Shown: in pieces, positions 44,739 to 53,712 of the stretch
How the letters are laid out: each line of letters begins with the position of its first letter
Position numbering within the stretch: the stretch's first letter is position 1
Assembly: GCF_900143085.1 (NCBI RefSeq)
Contig: NZ_FRCZ01000005.1
Location: forward strand, 1 to 64,000
Source of the DNA: Gracilibacillus kekensis
GTDB lineage: Bacteria > Bacillota > Bacilli > Bacillales > Amphibacillaceae
Reading direction: 5' to 3'
DNA: 64,000 nt
Notes under the pieces: generated by a model
What the model was told of the DNA's origin: nothing
Databases searched by the model: none
The model's input: only the letters and a program-made list of their open reading frames with translations
Program-made: the position numbers and the translations under genes

Positions 44739-46191
44739 AGGAATCTATTCGATAAGAATACCAATCTGCAATTTTATCAACATCTTCAACAGTTAACTCT
44801 TTAACAACGAAGTGACGGCCCATGAATTTATTTAAAATAGCTGTATCTATCGTTGCTAAGTTTTGTTTACGGTGTAAGATATGTTGTTTCTTTTTGAATG
44901 ATTGTAATCTTTTATGTTGTACTAATGCCGTATCCTTACTAAGGGTTCTGCTTTGCACCAACAATTGATTTTCGTTTAAAAGATAGCCCGTTGCCTTAAA
45001 TTGAAAGTAAGCATAAACACACGCTAAAAACGTAATAATAAGTGGTATCCAAGCAAATTCAAAAAACATGACGGCAATTACGATAGTAGCAATCAACGGT
45101 AATATTGCTGACCTAATTAAATAATACGGCAAAGCTTTTTTAGGCAGTTTTGTCATACCTTCTATTTCGTATTGATATTCTGGTAATAATTCTTGTAAAA
45201 AGGATTTTACTTGGCTCTTTCGTAACAATGGGAAAATTAATGTATGCATTTCCTGATTTTGACTTATGTCACCACTTGCAATCTCGACATACATCGTCGC
45301 TAATCCTAACGGCTGCCTGATAAGTGTTTCTTTAATTCCGACCGCTTGGATTCGCTTAAGCGGAATTGTCGATTGTTTCTTTTCTAATAAACCTCTCGTA
45401 ATAAACAATTCCTTCTCGTATCTGGTTATCGTAAAATTCCAGTATTGAATAATGGTCGCTAAAACACCTAATATCCATAACAATATTAATACGATAATGG
45501 CAAATATGATTAATATTTGAGCAGCTTGTGAAAATAGCCACTCGGTAACCTGATTATAGAAACGATCAGGAATTACACTTTCAAATTGAGAGAAAACAAG
45601 ACCAAATAAACCTATTATAATTCCAAAACTTCCAGAAGTAGATCCTGCTACTAAGAGTGCGTTTGGTGTGATTTTTCTCTGAGCTACCGCTTCAGCAATG
45701 GATTCTTCTCCTGCAGCCTCCACATCTTCAACTTCTTCTTCCATCATTTGTTTTTTATACTTCAATTGGTCGTGAATCTTTTTTCCTTCTGCCATCTTTA
45801 CCGCCGAAAGAGCTGCATCAATACGATGGTCACTTCCAGCCGTTTCAATCTGTACTTTCGTTAAACCCATAATACGATGAATGATATTCTGCGATAAATC
45901 AATGGATTGAATACGATGTTTCGAAATCGTTCTTTTTTTGCGTATGAGGATGCCTTGATGAATACGAATTTGATCCTCTTCCAATTGATATGTATACCGA
46001 TACCAAGATAATACACTGAAGATGATGATAAGTGCCGCTAATACAGAGGCACCAATAATTACATAAAACCATGCATCATTTCCTACTGCTAAAATTACTA
46101 AAGGTAAGACACCAAAAATGGATTGTCTTATAGATTGAATAATATTAAAAATCATGGCTGCCGGGTGTAGTCGTTTTGGTTCAGACATCAT
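44737..46191 (-). CDS. YdbT-like membrane protein with bacterial PH (bPH2) domains
   Basis: A 484-residue membrane protein with about six helices in three pairs, each pair followed by a bPH2 domain. The first PH-like domain contains RIHQGILIRKKRTISKHRIQSIDLSQNIIHRIMGLTKVQIETAG, the second ELFITRGLLEKKQSTIPLKRIQAVGIKETLIRQPLGLATMYVEIASG, and the third QLLVQSRTLSKDTALVQHKRLQSF. This matches Bacillus YdbT. It is encoded with its partner YdbS in overlapping frames, and the pair is linked to resistance to certain bacteriocins in B. amyloliquefaciens. ATG with GAGGGTGG upstream. Confidence 0.88.
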   Translation of the reverse strand: MMSEPKRLHPAAMIFNIIQSIRQSIFGVLPLVILAVGNDAWFYVIIGASVLAALIIIFSVLSWYRYTYQLEEDQIRIHQGILIRKKRTISKHRIQSIDLSQNIIHRIMGLTKVQIETAGSDHRIDAALSAVKMAEGKKIHDQLKYKKQMMEEEVEDVEAAGEESIAEAVAQRKITPNALLVAGSTSGSFGIIIGLFGLVFSQFESVIPDRFYNQVTEWLFSQAAQILIIFAIIVLILLWILGVLATIIQYWNFTITRYEKELFITRGLLEKKQSTIPLKRIQAVGIKETLIRQPLGLATMYVEIASGDISQNQEMHTLIFPLLRKSQVKSFLQELLPEYQYEIEGMTKLPKKALPYYLIRSAILPLIATIVIAVMFFEFAWIPLIITFLACVYAYFQFKATGYLLNENQLLVQSRTLSKDTALVQHKRLQSFKKKQHILHRKQNLATIDTAILNKFMGRHFVVKELTVEDVDKIADWYSYRIDS

Positions 46192-46663
46192 CTTGTTCCA
46201 CCCTCGCTAACTCTGATATTTGGTCTCGTAAATCTGCAGCTTCTTCTTCTAATAATGCTGGTATTTCATGCGTGGTTGCTGCTGTCGATATCTCCAATGT
46301 AGATAAACCATATTTTTTCAAGATAGGTCCTTGTTGTGTATCAACATGTTGAACACGTATCATTGGAACAACAGTTCTTGTAACAATTAAGATACCGTGT
46401 TGTATGTATACTTCCTGGTCATAAATTTGATAGCGCCATCTTTTCCATCGCAACTTTGGTATCAAAAACGCAGTGAATCCCCATTCTAAAATAGTGATGA
46501 CTGCTAGGATAATTCCAACCCAATAAGGAAAAGGTTCAAAATAATAACTGACCACAAAAGCTGCTATCGTTAATAACAACGGAATAATTGCAATAAGATG
46601 TGCTGTTAATTGCCATGCTTTTACCGCATCTGTCGCGATTCTTTCATTTGGTTGCTCTCTCAT
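46181..46663 (-). CDS. YdbS-like PH-domain membrane protein
   Basis: A 160-residue membrane protein with two helices (AHLIAIIPLLLTIAAFVVSYYF and YWVGIILAVITILEWGFTAFLI) followed by one bPH2 domain (YDQEVYIQHGILIVTRTVVPMIRVQHVDTQQGPILKKYGLSTLEISTAA). It matches Bacillus YdbS and overlaps the YdbT-like gene by 11 nt, so both are translated together and likely form a complex. ATG at 46663 follows AGGGTG; a GTG 9 nt upstream also opens the frame but overlaps the ribosome site. Confidence 0.88.
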   Translation of the reverse strand: MREQPNERIATDAVKAWQLTAHLIAIIPLLLTIAAFVVSYYFEPFPYWVGIILAVITILEWGFTAFLIPKLRWKRWRYQIYDQEVYIQHGILIVTRTVVPMIRVQHVDTQQGPILKKYGLSTLEISTAATTHEIPALLEEEAADLRDQISELARVEQDDV

Positions 46664-46725
46664 TAGTTTCACCCTTTCTATGCTTAATAATTTATACGAT
46701 TAATATCTATCTTTGGTTTCATAAA

Positions 46726-47310
46726 TTATTTAAAGTCTATTACTTTATGACAGAGATTATCTAACAAAACCGTATCATGACTAATAATCACTAATCCAAT
46801 TTTATTTTGTTGAACATGTTCTGTAAGTATTTTAAAGATTTCTGCCTGTGATATTGGATCTAACATAGTAGTAATTTCATCCGCTATGATAAATTCTGGT
46901 TGAGCTAACAAGCATCTTGCAATACATACTCGTTGTAGCTCCCCTCCAGAAAGTTGCTTGGGATAACGATATAACCATTCAGGTAAAATATTTAACTTTT
47001 TTATTATGGATTGATCAGGCACACCTGCTTCTTCAAGTGTTTTATCAATTCTCCATTTTGGATTGACAGCTTGCTCAGGGTGCTGCCAGATCAATTGGAC
47101 TGAATGAGATTTGCCCTTCATCTGTTGCACATTTATTTGGCCGTGATCCGCTCGTAAATAACCAGCAATAATCTTTGCTAGTGTTGTTTTACCGATTCCG
47201 CTTTTACCACTTAACCCTAGTATTTCTCCGTTATTTACCGTCATAGAGAAGTTTTGAAAAAGAGGTACATCGTCAGGTAATGTGTAAGATACGCCTTCAA
47301 TCTTCAACAT
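46726..47310 (-). CDS. Nik/Dpp-type ABC importer ATPase 2
   Basis: A 194-residue ATP-binding subunit. Walker A is GKSGIGKTTLAK, the signature is LSGGELQRVCIAR, Walker B is FIIADEITTMLD, and the switch His is in ISHD. It lacks the C-terminal oligopeptide-binding extension of DppF/OppF, as in NikE-like subunits. It starts immediately after the stop of the first ATPase gene (stop TAG shares bases with ATG spacing) and has AAGGAG 7 nt upstream. It is last of the five-gene importer operon. Confidence 0.88.
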   Translation of the reverse strand: MLKIEGVSYTLPDDVPLFQNFSMTVNNGEILGLSGKSGIGKTTLAKIIAGYLRADHGQINVQQMKGKSHSVQLIWQHPEQAVNPKWRIDKTLEEAGVPDQSIIKKLNILPEWLYRYPKQLSGGELQRVCIARCLLAQPEFIIADEITTMLDPISQAEIFKILTEHVQQNKIGLVIISHDTVLLDNLCHKVIDFK

Positions 47311-48063
47311 CTAAAGACTCCTTATAAATAAGTTTTTAGGTAACGCCTGCCATAATGCTTTTGTATAAGGATGGAAAAGTCTCTCACCCTTTCCTACAAA
47401 GTTTTCTTTAAGCGTGTTTTCGATTATTTTCCCGTCCTTAATTACTGCGATACGATCAGCTAAGTCGACAGCAACGTCAAAATCATGTGTAATCAGTAAT
47501 ATCGACTTACCCGACGCTTTCACTTCTTTTAATAACGATAACATATCTGTTTTCGAATCAACATCTAAACCTGGTGTCGGTTCATCGGCAATCACTACTT
47601 TCGCAGCACTGCCAAGTGCTATCGCTACTAATATTCTTCGTGCCTGCCCCCCGGATAATTGAAAAGGGTAGCGTGAAGCAACTTCCTCTTCCAGACCCAA
47701 TCTCCCCAATAAATCGAATACTTTTTGCTCTGAATGAGGTGCTGGTAGTAAACTTTGAATTTGTTTTTTAACCTTCATGAGAGGGTCTAAAGCATCAATG
47801 GATTGTGGTATTAATACAATGTTTTGGCCACGATCTTTCTTAGTAATCGGCCGAGATTGATAATTTAGAATACCTGTTTGTCTAAGGTTATCAGGTAAGA
47901 GCTGTAATACCGCTTGGGCAATAAGACTTTTTCCTGAACCACTAGCACCGACTAATGCTACTACTTCTCCTTCATCGACTGACAAATTAACAGAGTCTAT
48001 AAGTATACGGTTTGTTTGTTGATGAAAAACAGATAGTTGTTTAATCATTAACTTGCTGTTCAT
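47311..48063 (-). CDS. Nik/Dpp-type ABC importer ATPase 1
   Basis: A 250-residue ATP-binding subunit. Walker A GASGSGKSLIAQ, signature LSGGQARRILVAIAL, Walker B VVIADEPTPGLD and switch LLITHDFDVA are intact. The tail contains GERLFHPYTKALWQALP, the usual peptide/nickel-type C-terminal motif. Best start is ATG at 48063, with AAGGGAT upstream; the longer TTG-initiated frame overlaps the permease gene further. It overlaps the permease gene by 23 nt. Confidence 0.88.
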   Translation of the reverse strand: MNSKLMIKQLSVFHQQTNRILIDSVNLSVDEGEVVALVGASGSGKSLIAQAVLQLLPDNLRQTGILNYQSRPITKKDRGQNIVLIPQSIDALDPLMKVKKQIQSLLPAPHSEQKVFDLLGRLGLEEEVASRYPFQLSGGQARRILVAIALGSAAKVVIADEPTPGLDVDSKTDMLSLLKEVKASGKSILLITHDFDVAVDLADRIAVIKDGKIIENTLKENFVGKGERLFHPYTKALWQALPKNLFIRSL

Positions 48064-48850
48064 AGGAGCGATCCCTTCCAAAATAATCTTTTAATGTATT
48101 GGCAAATCGTTGAAATATTATGATCATCATTAATAACGAAAGGCCAGGAAAAAATGCTAACCACCACATACCTGCGGATAAATATTGCATTGATTCTGAC
48201 AAAATGATACCTATTGCCGGCTCCTCGGCTGATAAGCCAAAGCCTAAAAAAGTGATCGCAGCTTCATGCAAAATCGCATGTGGGAAAATTAGAATGAACC
48301 CTACCAACAATTGGGGTGCAAGGTGTGGAAAAAGATGGTGCCTCGCTCTCCACCAAAGTGGTTTTCCTAACTGTTTAGATAGTTGAACATACGGCATTTC
48401 TTTTAATTGTAATATCTCTGCGCGTAACACTCTTGTGATCGCTGGCCAGTGCGTTAGCATCAGTCCTATAACAACCCCTTTTAATCCACCACCTAAAACA
48501 AACGTAATTAGAATAAGTGTTACGAGGTGTGGCAGACTCAAAAATAAATCAATAAAGCTTGTCACGATTTTATCTAATGTTTTATTAACAGAGGATACGA
48601 GACTTAACAACAGTCCCAAAAAAGTAGATAACATAGCCGTTAATATTCCTATCGTAATACTTAATTGCAGACCTTTTAGTGTTCGGATCAACATGTCACG
48701 TCCAAGCCAATCCGTACCAAACAGATGAAGCAAACTAGGTGCTTGATTTTTTATTTGTAAGTTTATTTCAATCATATTTCTATCTAATAAAAAGGACGTT
48801 ATATATATAAAAATGAATATAACTAACGGGATAATCCATTTTCTTTTCAA
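48041..48850 (-). CDS. Nik/Dpp-type ABC importer permease (DppC/NikC-like)
   Basis: A 269-residue inner-membrane permease with six helices. The N-terminal LLHLFGTDWLGRDMLIRTLKGLQLSI is the DppC/NikC signature; the EAA loop reads PYVQLSKQLGKPLWWRARHHLFPHLAPQL, and EAAITFLGFGLSAEEPAIGIILSE follows. The start is TTG at 48850 with AAAGGAGG upstream, overlapping the other permease gene by 4 nt. Forms the channel together with it. Confidence 0.9.
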   Translation of the reverse strand: MKRKWIIPLVIFIFIYITSFLLDRNMIEINLQIKNQAPSLLHLFGTDWLGRDMLIRTLKGLQLSITIGILTAMLSTFLGLLLSLVSSVNKTLDKIVTSFIDLFLSLPHLVTLILITFVLGGGLKGVVIGLMLTHWPAITRVLRAEILQLKEMPYVQLSKQLGKPLWWRARHHLFPHLAPQLLVGFILIFPHAILHEAAITFLGFGLSAEEPAIGIILSESMQYLSAGMWWLAFFPGLSLLMMIIIFQRFANTLKDYFGRDRSYEQQVND

Positions 48851-49827
48851 GATCTAGTCCCTCCTTTACGCAAGCGAGGGTCTAAAACATAATAAAGTGT
48901 ATCTGCTATCCAATTACCAACAAACACAAAACAGGCGCTAATTAGAACGATCGCTAAAAATAACGGAACATCCCCATTCAAACCAGCGTCAACAATGGCC
49001 TCACCCAAACCAGGATAGCTAAAAACCTGCTCTGCCAGAATAGCACCACCAAACAATTCTCCGAAAGAAGCAAAATGAACAGAGATGGCAGGTAACAGCA
49101 TATTACGTAAACCGTGTCTAAAAAATAATTTATATCCGGTATAACCATTGGCTCTCGCTTGTAAAATGTAAGGAGTATTGAGTATGTCTACTAACTTTTC
49201 TCGAGTGTGTAAGCAGACATTAGCAACTCCAATAATACTTAATGTTGCAGCAGGCAAAACCGCATGATAGACACGATCTGTAAACGTGATTTCTGTTACA
49301 GTAACTCCGATTGGCGCACTCAATCCGGTTGGGAAAATTCCTAACCAAACAGAAAAGACCATTAATAAAAGCAACCCCAGCCAAAAACCAGGGGTCGATA
49401 ACAGCACATAGCAATATCCTTTTATTAAATTATCTAACCAGGATCCTTTTTTCATTGCTGCTAATGAACCTAATACAACTCCAAATAAACCCGATGCTAT
49501 CCATGCAAGAGCAATTAGAATAAAGGATGATAAAAAACGATCCGAAACCACCTCTAATACAGGTACACGATGAATTAACGAAGTGCCGAAATCACCAGTC
49601 AATAGACTTGTTATCCAGTGAAAATATTGAATGATAACAGACTGATCTAAGCCCCAGTAAGCTTCAATCATCTCACGCTGGTCTGGACTTATAAGTAACA
49701 TATCTGCACCAATATAAGCACGAACTGGATCAATCGGTGACAAACTGATGAGCAAAAAAGTCAGCAAGCTTACTGCAACAAGCAATGTTAGTAATTGTAT
49801 CAGTTTCTTCATCATAAATAATATCAT
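48847..49827 (-). CDS. Nik/Dpp-type ABC importer permease (DppB/NikB-like)
   Basis: A 326-residue permease with six helices. The family pattern is clear: LLVAVSLLTFLLISLSPIDPVRAYIG, the GLDQSVIIQYFHWITSLLTGDFGTS segment, the EAA region LQARANGYTGYKLFFRHGLRNMLLPAISV, and AEQVFSYPGLGEAIVDA. ATG at 49827 is preferred because GGTGA lies 5 nt before it; GTG at 49836 also opens the frame. It lies 15 bp or so after the binding-protein gene. Confidence 0.9.
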   Translation of the reverse strand: MILFMMKKLIQLLTLLVAVSLLTFLLISLSPIDPVRAYIGADMLLISPDQREMIEAYWGLDQSVIIQYFHWITSLLTGDFGTSLIHRVPVLEVVSDRFLSSFILIALAWIASGLFGVVLGSLAAMKKGSWLDNLIKGYCYVLLSTPGFWLGLLLLMVFSVWLGIFPTGLSAPIGVTVTEITFTDRVYHAVLPAATLSIIGVANVCLHTREKLVDILNTPYILQARANGYTGYKLFFRHGLRNMLLPAISVHFASFGELFGGAILAEQVFSYPGLGEAIVDAGLNGDVPLFLAIVLISACFVFVGNWIADTLYYVLDPRLRKGGTRS

Positions 49828-49851
49828 CAGTTTCACCGTCTTTTTTCAGTG

Positions 49852-51435
49852 TTAATCAATTAGTTGCCAATCCGTAATAAAATCGGTTATCGGCCAGCCA
49901 TGACCATGTGGTTGTACTTTTTGTTCACCAATTTCCACTTGTTCATTAATAAAATAAATATGGTTTAAATTAACCAGCCAGACCCACGGGGCATCACCAA
50001 GAACACTCATACCCGTTTCCCCGTCCCACTGGGCTAATTTCCAGTATTTATAGGCATCTTCTTCTGAACTCGCAGCTAATGCTTGCTCTAAATAGTGATC
50101 AACCTTTTCATTTTGATAATAGTTGGCATTATAATAGGCCATACCCCTTATATCAGAATGATACAAAGAATATAATTCGAGTGGGTTATGGCTCCCCCAC
50201 CCCATCATAACTGGATGTTCATGCATCTGCTTCTCAATTTCATTCCAGCTAGCTCCTTTTGTTTTTACCTCGATACCGAATTCAGTGGCCATATCTGCAA
50301 AAACAAGTGACAATGATTGTCTCATTTGGTCATCTGTTGGGTAATATAACGTCAAACTTGCCTTCTTGCCATCTTTCTCAAAAACATCGTCTGGTCCTCG
50401 TTGCCAACCTGCTTCTAACAAAATCTGCTCTGCTTTGTTGGGATCACCGTCCTCAATTATAACTTCCGGATTTTGCCATGGTAATTGGTCAACACTAGAA
50501 TAAGCGACCGTTCCCTCTCCGTCCAAGACGCCGTCAACAATCGCTTGGCGGTCCACTGCATAATTAAGAGCTCGCCGAATTGCAAGATCAGATGTGATAT
50601 CATTTCCTATTTGTTCGCCTTCTTCATTTGTGCTGGCTGGAGGAAAGGGTAACATTACTCCACGGTTATCAACGCTTTGAAGTGAAAGGCGATTCATTCC
50701 TTCTATTTCTTGATTCGACATGGTGATCGGAACAGACAACACATCAACTTGTCCTGCTTTTGCAGCTGCAAGTGCTTGATCTTCTCCTACAAATAAAAAA
50801 GTAAGCTGCTTAAATTCTGGTTCTTTCCCATAATAATGTGGATTTGATTCCACCATTAATTGTTCACCTTTACGCCATTCTACCAATTGATAGGGTCCAG
50901 AGCCAATCGGATTTTGTGAATATCCACTATCATAGGCATGTTCAGGGACAATTCCTAATGTTTGTAACGTATGAACGAAGGTAGATTGCGGCTCTGAAAG
51001 ATGGAAGATCAGCTCAAAGTCATTTACTTTTTCAATTTTTGCAATATTTGCTACATCTACAATCGATTGAGCTTGTTGGGCAGTTTCAAATGTAAAAATG
51101 ACATCGTCTGCTGTTACTGATTCTCCATCAGAAAACGTTGCATCCTCACGAAGTGCAACGGTCCACGATCTGCCATCCTCGGAAACATGATAGTCCGTGG
51201 CCAAATCATATGTAATTTCAAGATCTTTATTGTAGGCTAATAACGTGCTTTGAAAAAGAGCTGAACCGTATCTTCCCCATCCTGTCGTCGGATCAAAACC
51301 GTTGTCTGGCTCACCACCAATTGCTAAAGTTAGCGTTTTTTCATTATTTAATTGTTTCGTCTCTTCAGGTATTTCTTTATTACTACATCCAAACACAAGT
51401 AACATTAAACTAAATAGTATTACATAAAACCGCAT
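49852..51435 (-). CDS. Nickel/peptide-type substrate-binding lipoprotein (SBP family 5)
   Basis: A 527-residue lipoprotein with lipobox LLVFGCS (Cys 17). The family-5 binding fold shows RSWTVALREDATFSDGESVTADDVIFTFETA and LTFLFVGEDQALAAAKAGQVDVLSVP. The early segment GGEPDNGFDPTTGWGRYGSALFQSTLLAYN and the C-terminal ANYYQNEKVDHYLEQALAASSEEDAYKYWKLAQWDG are typical of the Nik/Cnt-like branch that brings in nickel or metal chelates rather than plain peptides, so nickel or a metallophore complex is the favoured ligand (inference). It leads the importer operon. No NiCo or other riboswitch is seen upstream. Confidence 0.85.
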   Translation of the reverse strand: MRFYVILFSLMLLVFGCSNKEIPEETKQLNNEKTLTLAIGGEPDNGFDPTTGWGRYGSALFQSTLLAYNKDLEITYDLATDYHVSEDGRSWTVALREDATFSDGESVTADDVIFTFETAQQAQSIVDVANIAKIEKVNDFELIFHLSEPQSTFVHTLQTLGIVPEHAYDSGYSQNPIGSGPYQLVEWRKGEQLMVESNPHYYGKEPEFKQLTFLFVGEDQALAAAKAGQVDVLSVPITMSNQEIEGMNRLSLQSVDNRGVMLPFPPASTNEEGEQIGNDITSDLAIRRALNYAVDRQAIVDGVLDGEGTVAYSSVDQLPWQNPEVIIEDGDPNKAEQILLEAGWQRGPDDVFEKDGKKASLTLYYPTDDQMRQSLSLVFADMATEFGIEVKTKGASWNEIEKQMHEHPVMMGWGSHNPLELYSLYHSDIRGMAYYNANYYQNEKVDHYLEQALAASSEEDAYKYWKLAQWDGETGMSVLGDAPWVWLVNLNHIYFINEQVEIGEQKVQPHGHGWPITDFITDWQLID

Positions 51436-51640
51436 GATGTATCCCCTTGATATTATATATTTTAGAATAGTTGAAGTCTTAAGACAAAAATGAAATCCGA
51501 TTCATTATACAAACTCCGTGAACAGAATTTGATAAAATCGGATTGTTCCATTGCATCATAGTAAAATAATGCACGTATTATTAGTTTACACCATTTGTTT
51601 TTGATGTGAAAATAGTTGATAATTTTCCAACCTCTATATT

Positions 51641-52453
51641 TTAATTCTTATTCCGAAAAAAGTACATGGTTAATGGTCCGAATACAACAATCAGTCCGAT
51701 CGATATGTAGATCACCATTAAAATATCTGACATAGCATCTGTTCCATGGATAATCCCTCTCACTGCATCGACAACAAAAGTAATAGGGTTAATATCTACA
51801 AAAACCTGCAGCCAATTCGGCATTGTTGTTGGATTGACAAAGACACTACTTAAAAAGGTAAGTGGAAATAATAACATCATACTTATTCCCATTAATGCTT
51901 TCTCAGAGCGAACAATTATACCTAGCATCGTCCAAATCCATGACAGACTAAAAGCAAATAGCAATAGTACTAACACAGCTAAAATTACACCAAAAAATCC
52001 AGCTTCAGGTCTAAAACCTAAAATATAACCAAGAGTTATCATTATCGTGGATGCTATTAAATAACGAACCGCATCGACTACAAGAGCACCAACTAATACA
52101 GAAGGACGCCATATTGGTAACGAGCGGAAACGGTCAAATACACCTTTTTCAATATCTTTGTTTAAGTCCAGACCAGTGTACATCGTAATCATGGAAACGG
52201 TCATTACTAAAATGCCTGGTAAAACAAAATCAAGATACTCCCCAGTCGAACCTGAAATCGCTCCTCCAAATAAATAAGTAAACATAAGCAAGAAAATAAT
52301 CGGAAAAACTGTAACATCAAATAATTGTTCAGGAACATATCTTATTCGAAGTAATGCTCGCCATGCGAATGTAGCTGAAGCATTGAGCGCACCTGGCTTT
52401 TTTGGTCGTTCATGGTTTTGAAACACTTCTTCAATAGTCGTATTTTTATTCAT
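51641..52453 (-). CDS. ABC-2 type permease (DrrB-like)
   Basis: A 270-residue membrane subunit of an exporter, with six helices. The DrrB pattern is seen in RIRYVPEQLFDVTVFPIIFLLMFTYLFGGAISGSTGEYLDFVLPGILVMTV and the motif RFRSLPIWRPSVLVGALVVDAVRY; the C-terminal segment FLSSVFVNPTTMPNWLQVFVDINPITFVVDAVRG is diagnostic of ABC-2 permeases. Its ATG overlaps the stop of the ATPase gene (ATGAATAA). Substrate unknown; homologues export drugs. Confidence 0.9.
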   Translation of the reverse strand: MNKNTTIEEVFQNHERPKKPGALNASATFAWRALLRIRYVPEQLFDVTVFPIIFLLMFTYLFGGAISGSTGEYLDFVLPGILVMTVSMITMYTGLDLNKDIEKGVFDRFRSLPIWRPSVLVGALVVDAVRYLIASTIMITLGYILGFRPEAGFFGVILAVLVLLLFAFSLSWIWTMLGIIVRSEKALMGISMMLLFPLTFLSSVFVNPTTMPNWLQVFVDINPITFVVDAVRGIIHGTDAMSDILMVIYISIGLIVVFGPLTMYFFRNKN

Positions 52454-53423
52454 TGACTACACCATCCGTCTCTTGATCTGGTAATTTTCCAGTTAGTGTT
52501 AGAAATACTTCATCAAGACTTGGTTGGGCCATCGAAAATTCTTTTATTTTAACATTTTGATTTGCGAGAGCGCCAATTGCAACTGCTGCTTTATCATGTT
52601 CTTTGATCGGAAGGGTTAATGAATAATCCTTTAGATCCTTATCAGCCTTTTCCCCTAACTGTTCTTCCAAAATAGTGGAAGCCCTTTGTAATTCTACTTC
52701 ATTATCAAAATTAACAATCAAGCTACCAGCTCCAACTGACGCTTTCAATTCCTTACTAGTACCCTCAGCAATTAACTTTCCATGGTCAATAACGCCAATT
52801 AAATCTGCTAGCTGATCTGCTTCTTCTAAATACTGTGTTGTTAAAAATACCGTTGTTCCTTGTTTTACTAACGCACGAACAATATCCCACACCTGGTTAC
52901 GACTTCTAGGATCTAATCCTGTCGTCGGTTCATCTAAAAAGAGAAGTTCGGGTGATGTAACAATACTTGCAGCTATGTCGATTCGGCGTCTCATACCGCC
53001 TGAATATTTCTTAACTTGACGCTTGCTTGCATCAGTTAATTGAAAGGCCGCTAATAATTCATCTGCACGTTGTTTTGCTTCTTTTCTTGTGTAACCGACA
53101 AGCCTTCCGATAAAAATCAGATTTTCCCTGCCTGAAAGCTCTTCGTCTACAGACGCAAATTGACCAGTTAAACTGATCTTTTGCCTGACATCATCTGCTT
53201 CTTCCACTAAGTCGTACCCCATCACTGTTGCATGACCATTATTCGGTTTAAGCAATGTAGCAAGCATACGAATCGTCGTCGTTTTACCAGCACCATTGGG
53301 ACCTAAGAAGCCATAGACAATGCCCTTTGGTATTTTTAAATCGACACCATCTACCGCATGTTCCTTACCAAATGTTTTAACCAGGTTAGTCGCCTCAACA
53401 GCATACATTTTTTTCTTTTCCAC
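52446..53423 (-). CDS. ABC transporter ATP-binding protein (DrrA-like)
   Basis: A 325-residue ATPase subunit. Walker A GPNGAGKTTT, signature YSGGMRRRIDIAASIV, Walker B LLFLDEPTTGLD, and the switch region FLTTQYLEEADQLADLIGVIDHG (Gln in place of the usual His, as in DrrA) are visible, followed by the DrrA C-terminal accessory domain ending VFLTLTGK. GTG at 53423 is chosen because AGAGGGAG lies 7 nt upstream; the ORF runs ten codons further without a ribosome site. Confidence 0.9.
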   Translation of the reverse strand: MEKKKMYAVEATNLVKTFGKEHAVDGVDLKIPKGIVYGFLGPNGAGKTTTIRMLATLLKPNNGHATVMGYDLVEEADDVRQKISLTGQFASVDEELSGRENLIFIGRLVGYTRKEAKQRADELLAAFQLTDASKRQVKKYSGGMRRRIDIAASIVTSPELLFLDEPTTGLDPRSRNQVWDIVRALVKQGTTVFLTTQYLEEADQLADLIGVIDHGKLIAEGTSKELKASVGAGSLIVNFDNEVELQRASTILEEQLGEKADKDLKDYSLTLPIKEHDKAAVAIGALANQNVKIKEFSMAQPSLDEVFLTLTGKLPDQETDGVVNE

Positions 53424-53610
53424 GAATTCACTCCCTCTCGTTTTCATTACCATAATACCAGTCTTGCTTCTATAACTTTTCTTAAATATTGCTATCCTGT
53501 ATGTATGCTTTATCTCTTCAAATTATAACATTTATTTTTAAAAATAGGGATGTGTAATTGAATAGTTCGCAGTACAGAGGTATAGTTCTGTGAAAAAATA
53601 AGACTTTAAT

Positions 53611-53637
53611 ACAGCAGGAGCAATACCCTCCTGCTGT
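53611..53637. terminator. Hairpin downstream of the YesN-like regulator gene
   Basis: ACAGCAGGAG and CTCCTGCTGT pair fully with a 7-nt loop about 75 bp beyond the stop codon. Neither strand has a long T-run right after it, so terminator activity is uncertain. Confidence 0.45.
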
Positions 53638-53712
53638 TAAGTAGGACGTTATCACTCATCTCTTAAAGGATAGATATTTATTATTTGTTTGTCCAACAAA
53701 CTATTATATGAG

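Noticed and set aside
51436-51640. Possible nickel/cobalt or other riboswitch upstream of the importer binding-protein gene
   Set aside because: No conserved riboswitch core could be recognised; only a weak AATCCGAT/ATCGGATT inverted repeat is seen, more likely a 3' structure of the DrrB-like gene.
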